The translations under genes and the position numbers were made by a program. From an uncultured Prevotellaceae bacterium (GTDB lineage: Bacteria > Bacteroidota > Bacteroidia > Bacteroidales > Muribaculaceae), in NCBI GenBank assembly GCA_947167995.1, contig CAMVKS010000001.1:1-64000 (forward strand): DNA of 64,000 nt. Direction: 5' to 3'. Positions 25,586 through 34,824 of the stretch are shown one piece after another. Numbering within the stretch: the first letter of the stretch is position 1; every line of letters begins with the position of its first letter. Under the pieces are notes generated by a model. That model was not told the origin of the DNA. It ran no database searches and saw only the letters and a program-made list of their open reading frames with translations.

Positions 25586-27775
25586 ATGGATAAATCAGAA
25601 ATTTCAAAACTCAAAAACGAGATATTTGCGCATCTTGACAATCGAGAGCTTGCTCTGGCTTTCAGGCTGTTGAAGGTGATGGTCGACAACGCGCCGCAAT
25701 GGGAACTCAAGGAGGAATTCAACCGCCTTAACACTTCCTACAAATATATGCTGCAGTACCTCTCGCAAGGGGTCTTGGATCCTCAGCGAGATAACATTTT
25801 GTCACATATAATATCAGAGAGCTACTTATTAACTGACAAAACTGTCATTGCCCTTGCTGTGTCACAATCCACCCACATCTTTTATAGGCGCCATCAAGAA
25901 TACCGTGGCAGGGACCTTCGTGACATGCTCGAGGAATATCTCATCGAACGCAACAAGATAGATCTTATCGCCAGTGCACACGATGAGAACAATGGCAATG
26001 TCGATGCGTTAAATTCTATCTTGCTACAGTGCGAGACTCATGAGAGCGACATTTTCAATAAGGTGTGGAGCTCTTTTCCATTGTCTAATGCCGATGTGGA
26101 GAACATTGCAAGTTTGCTCAGCAATAGCAAGGTGCCATTGCACATGAAGAGCCTGGTGCTCTCGGCTTTGATGCTTGGAGCAACCAAATTCTTCGACCCA
26201 TCGAAACTCAAGATTCTGTTAGATGGTTATGGCTCTCTCGACGACAGCGAGCTTCAGCTGCGTGCGCTCATCAATGCGGTGATTGTCATTTTCCTGTATC
26301 GCAATCGCTTGAAGTATTATGGTGAGATTCTCACGGCATTGTCATCACTCGAAAGTAGCCCATCTTTCGCAAGCGACCTCAGGCTGGTATTCACAAGGCT
26401 TATTCATAGCCGCAACACCGATAACATTTCTCGCAAGATCAGGAAAATCAGCCCCGACATTTTCAACAAAATAAAAGACCAGTCGCTTGGGACAATCGAT
26501 ATCAATGAGATTGAAGAGAACCCTCAATGGCAGCAGTGGCTCGACGATAGTGGCATCACACGCAAACTCGAAGAAATCAATGAGATACAGCTCGAGGGTG
26601 GCGACGTGTTTATCTCGGCATTCTCAAAACTGAAGACTTATCCCTTCTTCAATACACTGTCCAACTGGTTCTTGCCTTACCACGAGAACTGCACAGCAGT
26701 GTTGGAGGCTTTTGGCAGGAAAAAACATCCTCTCACATCTCTTATCAAGATGATGCCTCTCTTGTGCGACAGCGACAAGTATTCAATGATATTGTCGATA
26801 GCTTCGGCTCCCGAATCGCAGCGCAATATGATGCTCTCCCAGTTTGAGGCACAACGCGAGCAGTTTCAGGAACTTAAATCAGATGAATCACAGTCCATCA
26901 TCAAGATGCGTGATATGATTGTCAACCGTTATATACAGGACCTGTATCGTTTCTTCAAGCTTTATTCACGTCGTCGAGAATTCAAATCGATATTTGACAC
27001 CGACCTCAACCTTACCGATGCAGAGTGCCTGAATGTGTATATTAGCGACACTCCCACACTTTCTTTGATTGCCGAGTTCTATTTCAAGAATGGTTTCTAT
27101 CAAGATGCCATAAAGTTCTACCGCATCATGGTTGCCAATCACGATGCCGACCCTCATGTGTATCAAAAGATAGCTTATTCTTTCCAGGCCCTTGGCCGTT
27201 ATCAAAATGCTCTTAGGAATTACTCGCGCTATGAAATTGTCGACAACACCGATGTGTGGAACATCAAGCAGATGGCACAATGCTACCGAAGCCTGCGTGA
27301 CCATGACAAGGCAATAGAATATTATTCTAAGGCTCTTGAACTGTCGCCTGGCAGTGTGAATGTGTGTCTTAGTTTGGGACATTGCTATCTCGACATGGAC
27401 GACTACGACAATGCCCTTCAGCAATATTACAAGGCCGATTTCATGCCCAAGTGCAAGCATCGAGCATGGCGACCCATAGCCTGGTGCTCGCTGCTCACGG
27501 GTAGGCATGAACAGGGAATCAACTACTATGAGAAAATCATCAATGAGGATACTCCCACATCGCAAGACTATCTCAACTATGGACATCTCTTGCAGTCTAT
27601 GGGCCGAATTGCCGATGCCATAGGCATCTACCGCAAGTCCTTGGCTCTGGAGAACAACGATGTCGAGGCCTTTGCGCGACTATATCTCGATGACCGCAAG
27701 TACCTCGTGGGCAAGTTGAATGTTCCCGATATCGACTACACGACCATCCTTGACGCAGTTATTTATAATTCTTAA
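25586..27775 (+). CDS. Large tetratricopeptide-repeat protein
   Basis: Cytoplasmic protein of 729 residues without signal peptide or membrane segment. The N-terminal 480 residues are helical with no recognised domain. The C-terminal part (about 490-705) is a run of TPR units, for example AEFYFKNGFYQDAIKFYRIM, DHDKAIEYYSKALELSPGSVNVCLSLGHCYLDM and LLQSMGRIADAIGIYRKSLAL. Such proteins act as scaffolds; no partner can be named. It is followed after 10 nt by an exported M3 peptidase, so the two are probably co-transcribed. Confidence 0.85.
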   Translation: MDKSEISKLKNEIFAHLDNRELALAFRLLKVMVDNAPQWELKEEFNRLNTSYKYMLQYLSQGVLDPQRDNILSHIISESYLLTDKTVIALAVSQSTHIFYRRHQEYRGRDLRDMLEEYLIERNKIDLIASAHDENNGNVDALNSILLQCETHESDIFNKVWSSFPLSNADVENIASLLSNSKVPLHMKSLVLSALMLGATKFFDPSKLKILLDGYGSLDDSELQLRALINAVIVIFLYRNRLKYYGEILTALSSLESSPSFASDLRLVFTRLIHSRNTDNISRKIRKISPDIFNKIKDQSLGTIDINEIEENPQWQQWLDDSGITRKLEEINEIQLEGGDVFISAFSKLKTYPFFNTLSNWFLPYHENCTAVLEAFGRKKHPLTSLIKMMPLLCDSDKYSMILSIASAPESQRNMMLSQFEAQREQFQELKSDESQSIIKMRDMIVNRYIQDLYRFFKLYSRRREFKSIFDTDLNLTDAECLNVYISDTPTLSLIAEFYFKNGFYQDAIKFYRIMVANHDADPHVYQKIAYSFQALGRYQNALRNYSRYEIVDNTDVWNIKQMAQCYRSLRDHDKAIEYYSKALELSPGSVNVCLSLGHCYLDMDDYDNALQQYYKADFMPKCKHRAWRPIAWCSLLTGRHEQGINYYEKIINEDTPTSQDYLNYGHLLQSMGRIADAIGIYRKSLALENNDVEAFARLYLDDRKYLVGKLNVPDIDYTTILDAVIYNS

Positions 27776-27785
27776 TCATATTTTC

Positions 27786-29879
27786 ATGAAGAAGTTTTTT
27801 CTTTCTATTACATTATTCTTAACTATTGCTATTATGATTAGTGCCGACAATGTTTTCTTCCAGCCGTTTAAGACTACCAACGGCGCTATACCCTTCGACC
27901 GCATTACCACTGCCGACTACGAGCCGGCTATCATCGAGGCGATGAAGCGTCACAGTGCCGAAATCGATTCTATCGCCAATCAGGAAGCATCACCAACCTT
28001 TGAGAACACTATCGTGGCCTTGGAGCGCTCGGGACAGATGCTTAATCGTGTGTTGGGGGTGTTCTATCCAATGCTTTCGGCTAATGCCGACGACTCACTC
28101 ATGGCTGTGTCGGAGCGCATGACTCCGTTGATTACCGAGCATGGCAACAGCATCACTCTCAACGAGAAGCTGTGGCAACGCATCGACTATGTGTATAACC
28201 ATTTCGACAAGTCACAATATGACAATGAGGACTGGATGCTCCTGCACAATACTCATGAGTCGTTTGTGAGAAGTGGTGCGGCTCTGCAAGGTGCCGACAG
28301 GGGAAAGTACCGTGAGCTCAGTACTCGATTGTCTCAGCTCACTCTGAAGTTTGACCAGAATGCGCTCAAAGAGACAGCGAGATATGAAATGTGGCTTAAG
28401 GAAAGCGATCTTGAAGGGCTCCCTGAGAGTGCGGTAGAGGCTGCAGCGGCAGCTGCCAAAGCTAAGGACCGTGAAGGTGAATATCTCATCACACTCAATG
28501 CTCCAAGCTACATGGCCTTCATGAAATACAGCTCACGCCGAGACCTGCGCGAGAAGCTTTACAAGATGTACAACTCGCAGTGCACAAGCGGGGAGTATAA
28601 CAACATCGAAATCATGCAGCAAATTGCTAATACCCGCCTCGAACTCGCCAACTTGCTCGGGTATAAGACTTTTGCCGACTATCAGCTCGCTAACAAGATG
28701 GCCGAGAACCCGACCAACGTCTACAACATGCTCAACCAGCTCAAGGATGCTTACACTGGGGCTCAGAAGCGTGACATGGAAGCTCTCAACAAGTATGCAA
28801 GCCAGCTCGAAGGCAAGAAAATGACAATCATGCCTTGGGACTATTCTTACTACTCCAATAAGCTCAAGGAGGAGAAATATTCTATAAATGACGAACTCCT
28901 GAGGCCCTATTTCAAACTTGAGAATGTCATTGATGGCGTCTTCGGGCTCGCGACACGGCTCTACGGACTGCATTTCACCGAGAATCATGACGCACAGGTC
29001 TTCCATCCCGAGGTGAAAGTCTACAATGTCACCGACGATGATGGAAACTTTGTGGCTCTGCTCTACACCGACTTCTTCCCCCGTGATACCAAGCAGAGTG
29101 GTGCCTGGATGACAAACTTCCGCGAGCAATATCGTGATGCCGATGGAAATGACGTGCGACCCATCGTCACTCTCACCATGAACTTCACCCGTCCCACCGA
29201 CACCAAACCTTCATTGCTCACCTACTACGAGGTTGAGACTTTCATGCACGAGTTTGGCCACGGCCTGCACGGCATGCTCTCGAAATGCAAATACACCTCC
29301 ACTTCGGGAACCAACGTGTATCGTGACTTCGTGGAGCTGCCATCGCAGTTCAACGAGAACTTCCTGAGTGAGCGTGAGTATCTCGACAGCTTTGCAAAGC
29401 ACTATCTCACAGGCGAGAACATTCCGCAAGAGCTGGTCGAGAAAATCAAAGCTTCGGAGCAATATGGTGCTGCCTACGCCTGCTTGCGTCAGCTCAGCTT
29501 CGGCTTCCTCGACATGGCTTACCACACTATCACAAAGCCCGTCGCAGGCGATGCCTTCAAATTTGAATATGAGGCAATGAAGCCAGTGGAAGTGTTCAAA
29601 CCCGTTGAGGGCTGCATGATGTCGCCACAGTTCACTCACATCTTCTCGGGCGGCTATGCCGCTGGCTACTACGGCTACAAGTGGGCTGAGATTCTCGACG
29701 CCGACGCCTTCAGCAAGTTCCAGGAAGACGGCATCTTCAATCCCGAAACAGCTCGCTCGTTCAAAGAGAATATCCTCGAGCGAGGTGGCACCGAGCCACC
29801 CATGACACTCTACAAGCGATTCCGCGGCCGTGAACCCCGCATCGACGCCCTGCTAAAGCGCGATGGAATCAAGAAATAA
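27786..29879 (+). CDS. dcp: M3 family zinc metallopeptidase (peptidyl-dipeptidase Dcp-like)
   Basis: Exported oligopeptidase of 697 residues. I chose the ATG at 27786 because it begins a clear signal peptide (KKFFLSITLFLTIAIMISA); the ORF track start 66 nt upstream lies inside the preceding gene. The zinc motif HEFGH is at about residues 488-492, and the downstream family Glu lies in the RDFVELPSQFNENF segment. The C-terminal motif FSGGYAAGYYGYKWAE is typical of the Dcp/oligopeptidase A branch. It would remove dipeptides from peptide C-termini in the periplasm and so feed the amino-acid degradation genes elsewhere in the window. Confidence 0.93.
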   Translation: MKKFFLSITLFLTIAIMISADNVFFQPFKTTNGAIPFDRITTADYEPAIIEAMKRHSAEIDSIANQEASPTFENTIVALERSGQMLNRVLGVFYPMLSANADDSLMAVSERMTPLITEHGNSITLNEKLWQRIDYVYNHFDKSQYDNEDWMLLHNTHESFVRSGAALQGADRGKYRELSTRLSQLTLKFDQNALKETARYEMWLKESDLEGLPESAVEAAAAAAKAKDREGEYLITLNAPSYMAFMKYSSRRDLREKLYKMYNSQCTSGEYNNIEIMQQIANTRLELANLLGYKTFADYQLANKMAENPTNVYNMLNQLKDAYTGAQKRDMEALNKYASQLEGKKMTIMPWDYSYYSNKLKEEKYSINDELLRPYFKLENVIDGVFGLATRLYGLHFTENHDAQVFHPEVKVYNVTDDDGNFVALLYTDFFPRDTKQSGAWMTNFREQYRDADGNDVRPIVTLTMNFTRPTDTKPSLLTYYEVETFMHEFGHGLHGMLSKCKYTSTSGTNVYRDFVELPSQFNENFLSEREYLDSFAKHYLTGENIPQELVEKIKASEQYGAAYACLRQLSFGFLDMAYHTITKPVAGDAFKFEYEAMKPVEVFKPVEGCMMSPQFTHIFSGGYAAGYYGYKWAEILDADAFSKFQEDGIFNPETARSFKENILERGGTEPPMTLYKRFRGREPRIDALLKRDGIKK

Positions 29880-29883
29880 TCGC

Positions 29884-29920
29884 AAAAAAATGGGAGAAAC
29901 AATATCTTTCTCCCTTTTTT
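29884..29920 (+). terminator. Terminator of the M3 peptidase gene
   Basis: GGGAGAAA pairs with TTTCTCCC and is followed by six T residues; the A-run before the stem extends the pairing. Starts 4 nt after the stop. Confidence 0.9.
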
Positions 29921-29929
29921 GTAATTATT

Positions 29930-29962
29930 TTTGCAGTATTTTAAAAATAACGCCTAAATTTG
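29930..29962 (+). promoter_or_regulatory. Promoter of the two small exported proteins
   Basis: TTTG-N21-TAAATTTG; predicted start near 29969, about 20 nt before the 48-residue reading frame. Confidence 0.75.
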
Positions 29963-29988
29963 CAATATTTCAAAATCGCACAGCACAA

Positions 29989-30135
29989 ATGAAAAAAATA
30001 TTTATCTTATTTATATTGCTCCTTAACGTTACTTTGTGTCATGCTACTTGCGAAATAATCAAAACTGCAGGCACAGTCATGTCATGGGTAGCTGACAGTG
30101 AGCCTGCAATTGGTGCACGGGATGGTGTTATTTGA
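29989..30135 (+). CDS. Small exported protein, 48 residues, unknown
   Basis: Very short reading frame that begins with an ideal signal peptide (MKKIFILFILLLNVTLCHA) followed by only about 29 residues. The ORF track shows it fused to an upstream out-of-gene extension (29863), but the promoter at 29930-29962 and the lysine-initiated signal peptide support the ATG at 29989. Just over 30 nt separate it from a second small lipoprotein gene. It could also be the decayed 5' end of a longer gene, since the mature part has no recognisable domain. Confidence 0.55.
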   Translation: MKKIFILFILLLNVTLCHATCEIIKTAGTVMSWVADSEPAIGARDGVI

Positions 30136-30168
30136 ATTGGCTTACTGATAATTTATACCTTAAGAACA

Positions 30169-30573
30169 ATGAAGCAACTTATTATTTTACCTCTGTGTCT
30201 CATACTGTTAGGATGCAGCTCCAATCATTTGAACAATGTAGAGGAGATGCTGAATTCACCCATTAAAGACAAAATGGAGTATACTGGAGTTGTTGAAGAG
30301 CAATGGGACGATTTTCACGGTGATGGATACAGAATTGAGGCTTATAAAATTCTCGATGTTGATTTCATTAATAATTTAGCTAAAAACAGTCATCTCAAGA
30401 AGTTTGATCGCAGCAGTGACAATGACGTGGTCAATAACACACATTTTGCGAAACACATCATTAATGGAGCTGGATATTATATAAGTACTGAAAACGCACA
30501 ACATAATGAAGAAAGAATAATTGTCATAGATACAGTTAACAATCAGCTATTTTACAGCTATAATTATTTTTGA
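30169..30573 (+). CDS. Small lipoprotein, 134 residues, unknown
   Basis: Lipoprotein with a clear lipobox (LILLGCSSN, Cys near residue 16) and a polar mature part rich in Asn, Asp and His. No family is recognised. It follows the 48-residue exported peptide on the same strand and shares its promoter. Codon use is more A/T-rich than in the flanking peptidase and oxidoreductase genes, which may point to recent acquisition or weak selection. No terminator is evident after it. Confidence 0.65.
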   Translation: MKQLIILPLCLILLGCSSNHLNNVEEMLNSPIKDKMEYTGVVEEQWDDFHGDGYRIEAYKILDVDFINNLAKNSHLKKFDRSSDNDVVNNTHFAKHIINGAGYYISTENAQHNEERIIVIDTVNNQLFYSYNYF

Positions 30574-31027
30574 TATTATTAATGCGAGTTGCGCAGCCAG
30601 CGCAAGTGGCTATAACGTTCTAAACACTTATTGTTAGAGAAGTCTGTTCCAAGAAAAACAGGTAGGGTGAAATAATAAAAAAACAATAGCATTGCATGCC
30701 TAAACACAGGACGCAGTATCATCCCGACTTTAGTCGAGTGAATACCAACTCTCAAAAATCACAAGAATAATCTTGATAATATCATTTTTATTGCCAATCC
30801 TGGCTATATATTCATTAGCTTTATTAACCGCAAAATTGAACTGGTTGTCCTCAAAAGAACCGTCCATTTGAGGACATCCCTTTGAGGACATGGGAACAGC
30901 AAGCCCTCACGCTCTTGTAATTCTTGTTAATCATGTCTTTTTAAAGACACGCTCGCCCTCGCTCGCCGCCCGCCCTCATTTTCCTTTCCTTGTGAATAAC
31001 TTATACTGATATTTTTACCTTATTTCC
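30574..31027. other. 450-nt gene-free stretch with short repeats
   Basis: No convincing gene, tRNA or structured RNA is seen on either strand. It contains an inverted and direct repeat of TTTGAGGACA (30846-30890) and a CGCTCGCC-rich run near 30950-30970. It may be remnant DNA. Confidence 0.4.
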
Positions 31028-31058
31028 TTTGGATTGTGGCACTTTATGCGTACCTTTG
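31028..31058 (+). promoter_or_regulatory. Promoter of pyruvate:ferredoxin oxidoreductase
   Basis: TTTG-N19-TACCTTTG, a perfect consensus match, giving a roughly 95-nt leader before the start at 31163. Confidence 0.87.
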
Positions 31059-31162
31059 CACCGTTTTTTAAGAAGACCTTTATTAAAAAAACTATTACAA
31101 TAAAGAAACTAATTCACATTTTCATAAATTTTTCTAAAAGTACTTTTTGAATAACTAAAATT

Positions 31163-34100
31163 ATGGCTAAAGAAAAGAAATTCATGACCTGTGATGGTAA
31201 CCAAGCTGCAGCTCACATCAGCTACATGTTTACTGAAGTTGCTGCTATTTACCCCATCACTCCGTCATCCACTATGGCAGAGCACGTTGACGAATGGGCA
31301 GCTGCCGGTCGTAAAAACATCTTTGGCGAGACTGTTCTCGTGCAAGAAATGCAGAGTGAGGCAGGTGCTGCTGGTGCCGTTCACGGTTCGCTCCAGGCTG
31401 GTGCTTTGACCACCACCTACACCGCTTCGCAAGGTCTCTTGCTCATGATTCCTAACATGTACAAGATTGCCGGAGAGTTGCTTCCTGGCGTTTTCCATGT
31501 TTCGGCTCGTACACTCGCTTCTCACACCCTGTGCATCTTTGGTGACCACCAGGATGTGATGGCAACCCGCCAGACGGGCTTCGCCATGCTGTGCGAAGGC
31601 TCGGTACAGGAGGTTATGGACCTCGCTGCCGTTGCTCACTTGAGCGCTATCAAGGGACGCGTGCCATTCGTTAACTTCTTCGACGGTTTCCGCACTTCAC
31701 ACGAGATTCAGAAGGTAGAGGCTCTCGACCAAGAAGACCTCAAGCCACTCGTCGACATGGATGCTCTCGCAGGCTTCCGCAAACGTGCCATGAACCCCGA
31801 CAAGCCCGTCACTCGTGGTACTGCCGAGAACCCTGATGTGTTCTTCCAGCATCGTGAGTCGTGCAACGACTACTACACCGCAGTCCCTGCCATCGTAGAG
31901 GACTACATGAATAAGATTAGCGACCTCACTGGCCGCAAATATGGTCTTTTCGACTACTACGGAGCTAAGGATGCCGACCGCGTGATCATCGCTATGGGTT
32001 CGGTTACCGAGGCTATCCGTGAGACCATCGACCACCTCACCGAGCAAGGCGAGAAGGTGGGCCTCGTGGCAGTACACCTGTATCGTCCATTCTCGGCCAA
32101 GCACTTCCTCGCTGCCGTCCCCAGCACTGCCAAGCGCATCGCTGTGCTCGACCGCACTAAAGAGCCTGGCGCAGTGGGTGAGCCTCTCTATCTCGACGTT
32201 AAGGACTGCTTCTACGGTGCCGAGAATGCTCCTCTCATCGTTGGTGGCCGTTACGGTCTGGGTTCTAAGGACACTACTCCAGCTCAGATTCTCGCAGTTT
32301 ATGAGAACCTCTCATTGCCAATGCCAAAGAACCAGTTCACTATTGGTATCGAGGACGATGTAACATTCGCTTCTCTGCCTCAAAAAGAGGAAATCGCTCT
32401 TGGCGGCGAGGGTCTCTTCCAGGCCAAGTTCTACGGCCTCGGTGCCGACGGTACCGTGGGTGCCAACAAGAACTCGGTTAAGATTATTGGTGACAACACC
32501 GACAAGCATTGCCAAGCCTACTTCTCTTACGACTCTAAGAAGTCGGGCGGCTTCACTTGCTCTCACCTGCGCTTTGGTGATCAGCCCATCCGCTCTACTT
32601 ATCTCGTGACCACTCCTAATTTCGTCGCTTGCCATGTACAGGCCTATCTGCACATGTATGACGTGACTCGTGGTCTCCAGAAGAACGGCACATTCCTGCT
32701 CAACACAGTTTGGGATGGTGAGGATCTTGCAAAGAACCTCCCCAACAAGGTTAAGAAATACTTTGCCGACAACAATATCACTGTTTACTACATCAACGCC
32801 ACCAAGATTGCACAGGAGATTGGCTTGGGCAACCGCACCAACACCATCCTTCAGAGTGCATTCTTCCGCATCACTGGCGTTATCCCCGTTGAGCTCGCTG
32901 TAGAGCAGATGAAGAAATTCATCGTTAAGTCTTACGGCCGCAAGGGTGAGGACGTTGTGAACAAGAACTATCAAGCCGTTGACCGTGGCAGCGAATACAA
33001 GCAACTCACTGTTGAGCCAGAGTGGAGCAACCTGCCAGTTGACAACGATATCGACGACAATGCTCCTGCATTCATCAACGATGTGGTTCGTCCTATCAAC
33101 GCTCAGAACGGTGACCTCCTGCCAGTTTCGGCATTCCGTGGCCGTGAGGATGGTACTTGGGACGCAGGTACCGCCGCCTATGAGAAACGTGGTGTTGCCA
33201 CCTTCGTTCCCGTTTGGAACGCTCAGAACTGTATCCAGTGTAACAAGTGCGCACTCGTTTGTCCACACGCTGCTATCCGTCCATTCCTCATGAACGAGGA
33301 AGAGGCTGCCGCTTCGCCATTTGACGAGGCCGACAAGCTGCCTGCAATCGGCAAGACTCTCACCGGCTTGAAGTTCGTTCAGGCTGTTGACGTGATGGAC
33401 TGCCTCGGTTGCGGCAACTGTGCCGACGTTTGTCCTGGCAAGAAGGGCGAGAAGGCTCTCACTATGGTTCCTCTCGAGCAGCAGGTTGAGAACCAGAAAC
33501 TCTGGGACTACTGCGTTGCCAACGTTGCTTCTAAGCAAGACCTCGTTGACATCAAGTCTAACATCAAGAACTCGCAGTTCGCTACTCCACTCTTTGAGTT
33601 CAGTGGCGCATGCTCGGGTTGCGGTGAGACTCCTTACGTTAAGTTGATTTCTCAACTCTTTGGTGACCGTGAGATGGTAGCCAACGCTACTGGATGTAGC
33701 TCAATCTACTCGGCTTCGGTTCCTTCTTCACCTTACACTACCAACGAGAAGGGACATGGTCCTGCTTGGGCTAACTCTCTGTTTGAGGACTTCTGCGAGT
33801 TTGGTCTTGGTATGACTATCGCCGACGAGAAGATGCGCAACCGCGTTACCGGTTTCGTTAAGGACGCTATCGCTTGTGACAATGTTAGTGCGGATGTTAA
33901 AGCTCTCTATCAAGAGTGGCTCGACAACAAGGAAGATGGCGCTCGCAGCCGTGAGCTCAGCGACAAGATTCTCGCTGCTATCGAGAACAGCGATGCCGAG
34001 TGCGACAAGAAGGTTAAGAGTCTTGGCCAGTACCTCGTTAATCGTTCGCAGTGGATCATTGGTGGTGACGGCGCAAGCTACGACATCGGCTTTGGCGGTC

Positions 34101-34717
34101 TCGACCACGTGATTGCCAGTGGCAAGAACGTCAACATTCTCGTTATCGATACCGAGGTTTACTCTAACACTGGTGGACAGGCTTCGAAGGCTACTCCAAT
34201 AGGTGCTATCGCTAAGTTTGCCGCTGCCGGCAAGCGCATCCGCAAGAAAGACCTTGGTCTGATTGCTTCTACCTATGGCTACGTTTACGTTGCTCAAGTG
34301 GCAATGGGCGCAAGCGACGCACAGTGCCTCAAGGCATTCCGCGAGGCCGAGGCTTATGACGGACCTTCTATCATCATTGCTTATGCTCCATGTATCAACC
34401 ATGGTCTCAAGGTGGGTATGGGCAAGTCGCAAGCCGAGGAGGCTAAGGCCGTTGAGTGCGGTTACTGGCACCTGTGGCGCTATAACCCCGAGCTCGAGAA
34501 AGAAGGCAAGAACCCATTCACTCTCGACAGCAAGGAGCCTAAGTGGGATGAGTTTGAGAACTTCCTCAAGGGTGAGGTTCGTTACGCATCAGTAATGAAG
34601 CAGTATCCCGAGGAGGCCGAGCAACTCTTCGCCGCTGCCAAGGAGAACGCTCAGTGGCGTTACAACAACTACCGCCGTCTGGCTCGCCAGCAGTGGGGTG
34701 TTGAGCCCGAAGAGTAA
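31163..34717 (+). CDS. nifJ: Pyruvate:ferredoxin (flavodoxin) oxidoreductase
   Basis: Single-chain PFOR of 1184 residues that converts pyruvate and CoA to acetyl-CoA, CO2 and reduced ferredoxin, central to anaerobic energy metabolism. Domains in order: pyrimidine-binding domain I (YPITPSSTMAEH), transketolase C-like domain II, gamma-type domain III (FRFGDQPIRS region), a two-cluster ferredoxin domain with CIQCNKCALVCP and CLGCGNCADVCPG, and the TPP domain with GCGETPYVK and GGDGASYDIG. The additional proximal-cluster Cys are in CSGCGE and in ACINHGLK. Expressed alone from a consensus promoter and ended by a hairpin; G+C-rich preferred codons suggest high expression. Confidence 0.97.
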   Translation: MAKEKKFMTCDGNQAAAHISYMFTEVAAIYPITPSSTMAEHVDEWAAAGRKNIFGETVLVQEMQSEAGAAGAVHGSLQAGALTTTYTASQGLLLMIPNMYKIAGELLPGVFHVSARTLASHTLCIFGDHQDVMATRQTGFAMLCEGSVQEVMDLAAVAHLSAIKGRVPFVNFFDGFRTSHEIQKVEALDQEDLKPLVDMDALAGFRKRAMNPDKPVTRGTAENPDVFFQHRESCNDYYTAVPAIVEDYMNKISDLTGRKYGLFDYYGAKDADRVIIAMGSVTEAIRETIDHLTEQGEKVGLVAVHLYRPFSAKHFLAAVPSTAKRIAVLDRTKEPGAVGEPLYLDVKDCFYGAENAPLIVGGRYGLGSKDTTPAQILAVYENLSLPMPKNQFTIGIEDDVTFASLPQKEEIALGGEGLFQAKFYGLGADGTVGANKNSVKIIGDNTDKHCQAYFSYDSKKSGGFTCSHLRFGDQPIRSTYLVTTPNFVACHVQAYLHMYDVTRGLQKNGTFLLNTVWDGEDLAKNLPNKVKKYFADNNITVYYINATKIAQEIGLGNRTNTILQSAFFRITGVIPVELAVEQMKKFIVKSYGRKGEDVVNKNYQAVDRGSEYKQLTVEPEWSNLPVDNDIDDNAPAFINDVVRPINAQNGDLLPVSAFRGREDGTWDAGTAAYEKRGVATFVPVWNAQNCIQCNKCALVCPHAAIRPFLMNEEEAAASPFDEADKLPAIGKTLTGLKFVQAVDVMDCLGCGNCADVCPGKKGEKALTMVPLEQQVENQKLWDYCVANVASKQDLVDIKSNIKNSQFATPLFEFSGACSGCGETPYVKLISQLFGDREMVANATGCSSIYSASVPSSPYTTNEKGHGPAWANSLFEDFCEFGLGMTIADEKMRNRVTGFVKDAIACDNVSADVKALYQEWLDNKEDGARSRELSDKILAAIENSDAECDKKVKSLGQYLVNRSQWIIGGDGASYDIGFGGLDHVIASGKNVNILVIDTEVYSNTGGQASKATPIGAIAKFAAAGKRIRKKDLGLIASTYGYVYVAQVAMGASDAQCLKAFREAEAYDGPSIIIAYAPCINHGLKVGMGKSQAEEAKAVECGYWHLWRYNPELEKEGKNPFTLDSKEPKWDEFENFLKGEVRYASVMKQYPEEAEQLFAAAKENAQWRYNNYRRLARQQWGVEPEE

Positions 34718-34749
34718 TTAGCGATAATCGTTAATTGAACTACTATATC

Positions 34750-34785
34750 AGAATAGCGTCACTTGTTGTGGCGCTATTCTTTTTA
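34750..34785 (+). terminator. Terminator of nifJ
   Basis: AGAATAGCG and CGCTATTCT form a 9-bp stem with additional inner pairing, followed by TTTTT. Confidence 0.88.
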
Positions 34786-34824
34786 CACTTGTGTGGACTG
34801 TGTTTGCCCTGTTGAATAGAGAGA

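Noticed and set aside
32312-33655. 447-residue minus-strand ORF opposite nifJ
   Set aside because: Antisense shadow created by codon bias of a highly expressed gene.
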